Shown here: positions 1-5,150 of the stretch, in pieces | Layout: each line of letters begins with the position of its first letter | How positions within the stretch are numbered: the stretch's first letter is position 1 | Assembly: GCA_030642225.1 (NCBI GenBank) | Contig: DAOWOC010000105.1 | Location: 1-5,150, forward strand | DNA length: 5,150 nucleotides | Source of the DNA: Deltaproteobacteria bacterium | Lineage (GTDB): Bacteria > Desulfobacterota > DAOWOC01 | Reading direction: 5' to 3' | The notes under the pieces: model-generated | Databases searched by the model: none | Told to the model about the DNA's origin: nothing | What the model saw: the letters and a program-made list of their open reading frames with translations, nothing else | Made by a program: the position numbers and the translations under genes

Positions 1-1
1 A

Positions 2-259
2 ATGGATGACAAAAAACTTGAAAAAATACACATACTGTTAAAACACTGGATTGATCACAATAAAGATCATGTCAAAGGTTATATTTCCTGGGGCCAGGAG
101 CTTGAAGATGCGAATTTCAAAAAAGCAGCCAAAGAGTTAGAAACTGTTGTGAACCTTTCTAAGGAGATAACCATAGCCCTTGCCATGGCAATAGAAAATT
201 TACCACAGCCAAAAAACAAATCTGATAATACCGGTGAACATGGACATCATCACCATTGA
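2..259 (+). CDS. Small His-rich protein of unknown function, possibly metal-binding
   Basis: An 85-residue lysine- and glutamate-rich protein with no cysteine, signal peptide or membrane segment. It appears to form two amphipathic helices (about residues 3-35 and 38-66), followed by a polar linker and a histidine tail (EHGHHHH, 79-85). Helix 1 carries the motif HWIDHNKDH (15-23), which places His15, His19 and His23 four residues apart on one helix face; His10 lies one to two turns earlier. This arrangement and the His tail suggest binding of a divalent metal such as nickel, zinc or cobalt, but that is inference. I recall small uncharacterised archaeal and bacterial proteins with a similar HWI-x-HN-x-x-H helix, but cannot name a family with confidence. 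The ATG starts at the second base of the window, so the ribosome binding site cannot be seen and the reading frame could extend upstream. The start is plausible because the first helix begins directly after it. It ends 29 bp before ispG and may belong to the same transcript. Confidence 0.7.
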   Translation: MDDKKLEKIHILLKHWIDHNKDHVKGYISWGQELEDANFKKAAKELETVVNLSKEITIALAMAIENLPQPKNKSDNTGEHGHHHH

Positions 260-267
260 TGGTAATA

Positions 268-273
268 TATAAT
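268..273 (+). promoter_or_regulatory. Possible -10 element before ispG (weak)
   Basis: The sequence TATAAT, identical to the sigma-70 -10 consensus, sits in the 29-bp spacer before ispG. No recognisable -35 hexamer lies 16-18 bp upstream (that stretch is inside the His-tail codons and reads about CATCAT), and there is no extended -10 TG. A transcript starting about 7 bp downstream would leave a leader of roughly 10 nt. The spacer is very A/T-rich, so the match may be chance. Confidence 0.18.
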
Positions 274-288
274 AAAGTGATTAAATAA

Positions 289-1386
289 ATGCCTGACACT
301 TTAGTGAAAAACAAAAAAAATATTATTAAAAGACGCATCTCAAAAGAAATAAAACTCGGGAACGTCTGCGTGGGCGGGGATGCACCTATTACTGTGCAGT
401 CCATGTGCAATACGGATACTCGTGATGTGGAAAAAACTGTTGAACAAATTAAACGTCTTCAAAAAGCCGGTTGCGAAATAATACGTGTTGCAATACCTGA
501 TAATGAGGCAGCAGCAGCTATAAAAAAAATCAAGGATCAGGTAGAGATTCCTGTTGTCGCTGATATACACTTTGATTACCGTCTGGCACTCAAGGCCGTT
601 GAATCCGGGGCTGACGGGCTGAGAATAAATCCCGGCAATATCGGCGGAATGAAAAAAGTAAGGCAGGTGGCTGATGCGGCAATGTCTGTAAATATCCCTA
701 TAAGAATAGGGGTAAACGGGGGATCACTTGATAAAAAAGTTATTGAAAAATATAATGGAGTATGCCCCGAGGCAGCTGTTGAAAGCGCTGTTAATGAAAC
801 CCTCATCCTAAAAAATGCAGGTTTTGATGCGATTAAACTCTCTATAAAATTTTCAGATGTAAACAGGACTGTTTTATCTTATAGAATGTTATCAAACAAA
901 GTCCCATATCCGCTCCATCTCGGCGTTACAGAGGCCGGTTCTCTAATCTCAGGCACAGTAAAATCAGCCATCGGGATAGGAATGCTTTTAAATGACGGGA
1001 TAGGAGATACCCTGCGTGTATCCCTTACAAGGGATCCTGTTGAAGAGGTACAGGTCGGATATGAAATTTTAAAGGCTCTTGGAATAAGGCAACTGGGGAT
1101 AAACTGGGTATCCTGCCCCACCTGCGGCAGGTGTGAAATAGACCTTTTCTCTTTTGTAGAGGCAGCAGAAAAACGTCTTGCCTATATCAGAGAACCGATT
1201 ACAGTCGCTGTTATGGGTTGCATTGTAAACGGGCCGGATGAGGCAAAAGAGGCGGATATAGGGATTGCTGGCGGCCGTGGCAGCGGCATTCTATTTAAAA
1301 AGGGCAAACTGCTGAAAAAGATCCCGGAAAAAGAATTATTAAACGCCCTGATATATGAAGTCGAATCACTAATAAATAAGGAATGA
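289..1386 (+). CDS. ispG: 4-hydroxy-3-methylbut-2-enyl diphosphate synthase (IspG/GcpE)
   Basis: Cytosolic iron-sulfur enzyme of the MEP isoprenoid pathway. It reductively opens methylerythritol 2,4-cyclodiphosphate to HMBPP, using a [4Fe-4S] cluster and electrons from flavodoxin or ferredoxin. At 365 residues it matches the short bacterial form, without the extra domain of the plant-type enzyme. The N-terminal TIM barrel (about 15-265) shows VQSMCNT (36-42), VADIHFDYR (90-98), LRINPGNIGG (111-120), PIRIGVN (137-143), the substrate-contact lysine segment KLSIK (183-187), HLGVTEAG (210-217) and GIGDTLRVSL (237-246). The C-terminal cluster domain has SCPTCGRC (275-282) and GCIVNGPDEA (310-319). 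By comparison with the E. coli enzyme, the cluster ligands are Cys276, Cys279, Cys311 and Glu318. Two variations stand out: Asp317 where Gly is usual (NGPGEA), and Cys40 where Thr is usual (SMTNT). The start is preceded only by a weak AAGTGA at 275-280, but the N-terminus aligns with the family. The stop lies 13 bp before proS, suggesting one operon. Confidence 0.97.
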   Translation: MPDTLVKNKKNIIKRRISKEIKLGNVCVGGDAPITVQSMCNTDTRDVEKTVEQIKRLQKAGCEIIRVAIPDNEAAAAIKKIKDQVEIPVVADIHFDYRLALKAVESGADGLRINPGNIGGMKKVRQVADAAMSVNIPIRIGVNGGSLDKKVIEKYNGVCPEAAVESAVNETLILKNAGFDAIKLSIKFSDVNRTVLSYRMLSNKVPYPLHLGVTEAGSLISGTVKSAIGIGMLLNDGIGDTLRVSLTRDPVEEVQVGYEILKALGIRQLGINWVSCPTCGRCEIDLFSFVEAAEKRLAYIREPITVAVMGCIVNGPDEAKEADIGIAGGRGSGILFKKGKLLKKIPEKELLNALIYEVESLINKE

Positions 1387-1387
1387 A

Positions 1388-1392
1388 AAGGA
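1388..1392 (+). promoter_or_regulatory. Ribosome binding site of proS
   Basis: AAGGA lies in the 13-bp gap between the ispG stop and the proS ATG, with a 7-nt spacer. It is the clearest Shine-Dalgarno sequence in the window and supports the ATG at 1400 as the proS start. Confidence 0.6.
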
Positions 1393-1399
1393 TCAGGAT

Positions 1400-3118
1400 A
1401 TGCTCTATTCAAAATATTTTTTACCTACTACCAAGGAAGACCCGGCAGAGGCTGAGATAATAAGTCATAAACTTATGCTGCGTTCAGGCATGATAAGAAA
1501 ATTATCAGCAGGCATTTATACATACCTTCCTCTTGGGCTTAAAAGTATTCGCAAGGTGGAAAAAATTGTCAGGGAGGAGATGAATAAAGCTGGTGCCATT
1601 GAACTCCTTATGCCTTCTATTCAGCCAGCCGAGATATGGGAAACCAGTGGAAGATGGGATTTCTACGGCAAAGAACTGCTAAGGGTTAAGGACCGTCATT
1701 CACGTAATTATTGCATCGGCCCCACGCATGAGGAGGTCATAACCGACCTTGTTAAAAATGATGTTCATTCATATCGTCAACTGCCGCTTAATCTATATCA
1801 GATACAGACAAAATTCAGGGATGAGGTCAGACCCAGATTCGGTGTAATGAGAGGCAGGGAATTCATTATGAAGGATGCCTACAGCTTTGACCGGGATGAG
1901 GAGGGGGCAGAAGAATCATACTGGAAAATGCATGCAGCGTATTGCTCCATTTTTAAGAGACTGGGATTAGAATATAAAGTGGTTGAGGCTGATACCGGCT
2001 CTATAGGAGGAAATTTCTCCCATGAATTTATGGTGCTTGCAGATACTGGAGAGGATCAGATCGTAAGCTGTAATTTGTGTGATTATGCTGCAAATTTAGA
2101 AAAAGCAGAGATAAAACAGGATTTAAAAACTCCATTTCAAGAACAATTATTATCAATCGAACAAATTCAGCAAATTCATACACCTGATAAACGCACAATT
2201 AACGAGGTCTCTTCATATTTGGGGAAAAGCCCCAAAGATCTGATAAAAACCATGATTTTTATTGCTGATAAAGAGCCGGTTGCTGCCATTATTCAAGGAA
2301 ATCATGAGATAAATCACGCCAAATTAAAAAACATTTTAAACGTTGATATGCTTGAAACAGCTACTCTCAAAGAAGTAAAGGATGCTACTGGTTGTGAGCC
2401 CGGATTTATAGGCCCTGTTGATTTAAAAATAAGAATTATTGCGGATAATTCCCTTAAATCAATGAATAATTTTATTACAGGTGCAAATAAAAAGGATTAC
2501 CATCTCAAAAATATCAACACGGAAAGAGACCTCAAGGTAGAGACCTTTGCTGACATACGCAATGCAGAAACAGGAGATTTATGTCCCAGATGCAATGGGG
2601 TTTTAACCTTTAAAAAAGGGATTGAAGTAGGCCATATTTTTAAACTTGGCACAAAATACAGCCAAAAAATGAGCGCCTCATTTCTAGATCAAAATGGCAA
2701 GGGAAAACATATAATCATGGGTTGCTATGGCATCGGCATAACCAGGATTGTGGCCGCTGCAATCGAGCAGGGACATGATAAGGACGGGATAATCTTCCCT
2801 GATTCCATTGCGCCGTTTAATGTAATCATAATACCCATAACAGTAAAACCCGGACAGGCAATAGATAAGGCGATTAGCCTTTACAATGAGCTTACTGCGG
2901 CAGGGATTGATGTCCTGTTAGATGATAGGAATGAACGTCCCGGTATTAAATTTAAAGATGCTGATTTAACAGGTATCCCCTGCAGAATTACAGTAGGTGA
3001 CAAGGGGCTTGCCAGGGGGATACTTGAATTAAAGACAAGAAACCAGGATAATATAACAGAAATTCCGATTGAAAAAGCAATTGAAATTATCATGGAAAAG
3101 GTTACTTTAAACATTTAA
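1400..3118 (+). CDS. proS: Prolyl-tRNA synthetase, bacterial type with INS editing domain
   Basis: Class II aminoacyl-tRNA synthetase that activates proline with ATP and charges tRNA-Pro in the cytosol. At 572 residues it has the usual size of bacterial-type ProRS. The catalytic core includes GIYTYLPLG (38-46), GPTHEEV (107-113), motif 2 beginning FRDEVRPRFG (139-148) with REFIMKDAYSF (153-163), DTGSIGGNFSHEF (198-210), GIEVGHIFKLGTKYS (407-421) and motif 3 in GCYGIGITRI (441-450). Between motifs 2 and 3 lies the INS/YbaK-like editing domain (about 233-390), which hydrolyses Ala-tRNA-Pro. Lys283 in IKT matches E. coli Lys279, and Asp349 and His368 appear to match Asp350 and His369, so editing should be active. 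The C-terminal anticodon-binding domain runs from about 470 to 572, including VLLDDRNERPGIKFKDAD (505-522). Cys pairs at 224/227 and 395/398 flank the editing domain and could form a small zinc site; E. coli ProRS lacks this pattern. The start is supported by a good ribosome binding site and by the typical N-terminus. The stop overlaps the rel start by one base. Confidence 0.98.
   Translation: MLYSKYFLPTTKEDPAEAEIISHKLMLRSGMIRKLSAGIYTYLPLGLKSIRKVEKIVREEMNKAGAIELLMPSIQPAEIWETSGRWDFYGKELLRVKDRHSRNYCIGPTHEEVITDLVKNDVHSYRQLPLNLYQIQTKFRDEVRPRFGVMRGREFIMKDAYSFDRDEEGAEESYWKMHAAYCSIFKRLGLEYKVVEADTGSIGGNFSHEFMVLADTGEDQIVSCNLCDYAANLEKAEIKQDLKTPFQEQLLSIEQIQQIHTPDKRTINEVSSYLGKSPKDLIKTMIFIADKEPVAAIIQGNHEINHAKLKNILNVDMLETATLKEVKDATGCEPGFIGPVDLKIRIIADNSLKSMNNFITGANKKDYHLKNINTERDLKVETFADIRNAETGDLCPRCNGVLTFKKGIEVGHIFKLGTKYSQKMSASFLDQNGKGKHIIMGCYGIGITRIVAAAIEQGHDKDGIIFPDSIAPFNVIIIPITVKPGQAIDKAISLYNELTAAGIDVLLDDRNERPGIKFKDADLTGIPCRITVGDKGLARGILELKTRNQDNITEIPIEKAIEIIMEKVTLNI
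2218..2236. other. Perfect 7-bp hairpin inside proS
   Basis: TTTGGGG (2218-2224) and CCCCAAA (2230-2236) are exact inverted repeats around a 5-nt AAAAG loop. The hairpin lies in the codons that begin the editing domain (around SYLGKSPK). No T-run follows, so it is not an intrinsic terminator. It may be chance or a local mRNA fold that slows translation. Confidence 0.35.
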
Positions 3119-3120
3119 TG
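3116..3120 (+). promoter_or_regulatory. TAATG stop-start overlap between proS and rel (translational coupling)
   Basis: The final A of the proS TAA stop is the first base of the rel ATG. The nearest purine-rich stretch, GGAAAAGG at 3094-3101, ends 16 nt before the ATG, which is too far for a standard Shine-Dalgarno. Rel is therefore probably translated mainly by ribosomes finishing proS. The overlap is seen directly; coupling is inference. Confidence 0.5.
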
Positions 3121-5150
3121 ACGCGCATAGAAGACATACTTGAAAAGGTCGCGCTGCAGCATCCACAGGCAGACATATCCTCTATTCAAAAGGCCTATAT
3201 ATTCTCTGCAAAGGCTCATCAGGGGCAGACCAGATTGTCAGGCGAGCCATATCTGTCACACCCGCTATCAGTTGCCATGTTGCTGGCAGAAATGCGCATG
3301 GACCCGGATTCTGTAATTGTGGGCCTGCTCCATGATACAGTGGAAGACGCTGATATCTCCCTTGATGAAATAGAAAAAATCTTTGGTAAACAGATAAGGG
3401 AACTTGTAGATGGTCTAACCAAGATAAGCCAAATCACCTTTAGAAGCCGTGCTGAAAGGCAGGCTGAAAATATGCGTAAGATGATCCTGGCCATGTCAGC
3501 TGATATAAGGGTACTCTTAATAAAGCTTGCTGACAGGCTTCATAATATGAGGACGCTTGGTTTTCAGTCAGAGGCAAAACAAAAGCAGATAGCCCAGGAA
3601 ACAATTGATATCTACGCCCCGCTCGCCAGCCGTCTCGGGATTGACAGGATCAAAAAAGAACTCGAGGATTTGTCTTTTTATTATATAGATACAAAAACCT
3701 ATCAAAATATTAAAGATAAACTGAAAATAAAACAGATTAAAGGCAATAAATACATAAAACAGGTAAGGACTATTATAAAGAAACTTATGGATGATAATGA
3801 CATAGAAGCTCAGGTAAGCGGTCGTTATAAAAATCTTTATTCAATCTTTACCAAAATGCTTAAACAGAATTTAGACATAGAAGATGTATATGATATTATT
3901 GCCTTCAGGATAATCGTACCATCAAAAAACGACTGCTACAAAGCACTTGGTATCATACATGCAACATGGAAGCATATCCCTGGCCGTTTTAAAGATTATA
4001 TAAATATGCCAAAGGCCAATTTTTATCAATCGCTTCATACCATGGTGATAGGCCCTGACAAACAAAGATTTGAGGTCCAGATACGAACTGAAGAAATGCA
4101 TAGGATAGCTGAGGAAGGAATAGCAGCACACTGGCGTTACAAGGAAGGGAAAAAACCCTTCGATGAAACAGAAGATAAACAGTTCGCATGGCTAAGAAGA
4201 ATGGTCGATTTACAGGGAGATTTAGATGATCCAAAAGAATTCCTCGAAACATTGAAAATTGATCTTTTCCCTGATGAAATTTATGTATTTACACCTAATG
4301 GTGATGTCTTGTCTTTTCCCCTGGGGGCAACACCTATTGATTTTGCCTATGTTATCCATTCTGAAGTTGGAAACCATTGCTCGGGTGCAAAGGTTAATAA
4401 AAAATTGGTGCCTTTTAAATATCTATTAAAAACAGGAGACATTGTTGAAATCATCACGTCTTCCAAACAAAAACCAAGCAAGGACTGGCTAAAGATTGCC
4501 AAAACATCAAAGGCCAAGGCAAGGATAAGACGCTGGATAAAAAATGAGGAACGTGAACAAAATATCCTTATAGGCAAAAATATGCTGGAAAAAGAACTCC
4601 AGCAATATTCTCTCTTTGTGAATAAAATTATAAAGCAGGGGAAACTTCTAAAAGCAGCCGCAGCTTTCTCTCTTCACAGCAATGATGATTTGTTTGCAGA
4701 GCTTGGTTATAAAAAAATAAGTACAAAACAAGTTCTCGGACATCTTGGAATAGATACCAATAGGATAGAAAATTCACCTGATATTATAGCAACATCCAAA
4801 AAAATCCTGTCAAAAGATAAAACACAAGGATTTACAGTACATGGTCTGGACGGTTTATTAACTACATTTGGGCAATGCTGCAACCCTCTCCCCGGTGACC
4901 CGGTAACCGGTTATATTACAAAAGGCCGCGGGATTACAATCCATAAACTTAATTGTCCTAATTTACGAACAACAGACCCCAACCGCCTGGTTGAAATATT
5001 ATGGGAAAATAACAGCGAAGAATGGCATACTGTTAAAATTGAAATAGCTACAATGGATAAAAAAGGGGTATTGGCAGATATCAGTATTATTTTATCCTCA
5101 CTTGATATCAATATAATAGAGGCCAACATAAAACCCTTACAGAACATGAC
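3118..5150 (+). CDS. relA: Bifunctional (p)ppGpp synthetase/hydrolase, RelA/SpoT (Rel) family, 3' end cut
   Basis: Long RelA/SpoT homolog that transfers pyrophosphate from ATP to GDP or GTP and also hydrolyses (p)ppGpp, setting the stringent response. The frame is open for 677 codons to the window edge; about 40 residues are probably missing from a usual length near 715-720. The HD hydrolase domain (about 20-180) keeps SGEPYLSHP (41-49), HDTVED (72-77) and LADRLHNMRTL (137-147). The synthetase domain (about 230-345) keeps GRYKNLYSI (235-243), YDIIAFR (258-264), RFKDYINMPKANFYQSLHT (290-308), EVQIRT (319-324) and AAHWRYKEG (336-344). RFKD (290-293) is the bifunctional Rel/SpoT form, not the EFDD form of synthesis-only RelA. 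A TGS domain follows (about 386-446), then a helical region (450-565), the CC/zinc-finger domain with CCNPLPGD (587-594) and IHKLNCPN (608-615), and the start of an ACT domain from about 636, cut by the edge. Both active sites look intact. The ATG is supported by the family-like N-terminus. Names rel, relA and spoT are all in use for such genes. Confidence 0.96.
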   Translation, partial: MTRIEDILEKVALQHPQADISSIQKAYIFSAKAHQGQTRLSGEPYLSHPLSVAMLLAEMRMDPDSVIVGLLHDTVEDADISLDEIEKIFGKQIRELVDGLTKISQITFRSRAERQAENMRKMILAMSADIRVLLIKLADRLHNMRTLGFQSEAKQKQIAQETIDIYAPLASRLGIDRIKKELEDLSFYYIDTKTYQNIKDKLKIKQIKGNKYIKQVRTIIKKLMDDNDIEAQVSGRYKNLYSIFTKMLKQNLDIEDVYDIIAFRIIVPSKNDCYKALGIIHATWKHIPGRFKDYINMPKANFYQSLHTMVIGPDKQRFEVQIRTEEMHRIAEEGIAAHWRYKEGKKPFDETEDKQFAWLRRMVDLQGDLDDPKEFLETLKIDLFPDEIYVFTPNGDVLSFPLGATPIDFAYVIHSEVGNHCSGAKVNKKLVPFKYLLKTGDIVEIITSSKQKPSKDWLKIAKTSKAKARIRRWIKNEEREQNILIGKNMLEKELQQYSLFVNKIIKQGKLLKAAAAFSLHSNDDLFAELGYKKISTKQVLGHLGIDTNRIENSPDIIATSKKILSKDKTQGFTVHGLDGLLTTFGQCCNPLPGDPVTGYITKGRGITIHKLNCPNLRTTDPNRLVEILWENNSEEWHTVKIEIATMDKKGVLADISIILSSLDINIIEANIKPLQNM
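4579..4609. other. Intragenic hairpin in the helical region of rel
   Basis: AATATGCTGGA (4579-4589) pairs with TCCAGC (4598-4603) and ATATT (4605-4609), giving 6 + 5 base pairs with one bulged A at 4604 and an 8-nt loop. It lies in codons for KNMLEKELQQYS of the linker between the TGS and zinc-finger domains. The downstream sequence is pyrimidine-rich (TCTCTCTTTG) but has no proper T-run. A function is not established. Confidence 0.3.

Noticed and set aside
241..256. Histidine tail as an artificial His-tag or vector sequence
   Set aside because: It is GHHHH preceded by EH, not a run of six, and is followed by natural-looking spacer and genes with no vector features.
252..263. Inverted repeat ACCAT-TG-ATGGT across the stop codon of the first gene, as a possible terminator
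   Set aside because: The stem is only 5 bp with a 2-nt loop, which cannot fold fully, and no T-run follows.
879..1121. Minus-strand open frame opposite ispG
   Set aside because: It lies wholly inside a well-supported gene and its translation matches no family I know. The other minus-strand frames (for example 2881-3114, 3219-3494, 3989-4252, 4347-4577, 4911-5147) were rejected for the same reason.
4314..4328. TTTTCCCCTGGGGGC in rel as a hairpin or operator
   Set aside because: The arms are separated by one base, so no hairpin can form, and it lies in conserved TGS-domain codons.
4890..4913. CCGGT-rich palindromic stretch in rel (CCCGGTAACCGG)
   Set aside because: The stem is 4-5 bp with a tiny loop, and the bases are explained by the conserved PGDPVTGY codons of the zinc-finger domain.
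3118..5150. rel as a truncated pseudogene
   Set aside because: The frame is open to the last base and all domains appear in order; the missing end is due only to the window edge.

Overview
The window holds four protein genes, all on the + strand and packed head to tail with almost no spacers: a small His-rich protein of unknown function (2-259), ispG (289-1386), proS (1400-3118) and a bifunctional rel/relA-type (p)ppGpp synthetase-hydrolase (3118 to the right edge, C-terminus cut off). No RNA gene, mobile element, CRISPR array, long repeat or convincing terminator is visible. The only spacers are 29 bp (260-288) and 13 bp (1387-1399); proS and rel overlap by one base.

The DNA is fairly A/T-rich, judged by eye, with many A/T third positions and A-runs. 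The protein sequences are clearly bacterial: a short-form IspG with a C-terminal [4Fe-4S] domain, a long bacterial-type ProRS with an inserted editing domain, and a Rel with the RFKD motif. From memory, ispG next to proS is common in Desulfobacterota (the former Deltaproteobacteria), so an A/T-rich anaerobe of that kind is a reasonable but unproven guess.

The three large genes look like one co-transcribed housekeeping block. IspG makes HMBPP in the MEP isoprenoid pathway, ProRS charges tRNA-Pro, and Rel makes and destroys the (p)ppGpp alarmone that responds to uncharged tRNA. Catalytic motifs are intact in all three, and no frameshift or internal stop was found.

Nothing here amounts to a clear new biological system. 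The least explained item is the first gene, whose histidine pattern suggests metal binding. Smaller points are residue substitutions around the IspG active site, a four-cysteine pattern flanking the ProRS editing domain, the one-base proS/rel overlap, and two intragenic hairpins.
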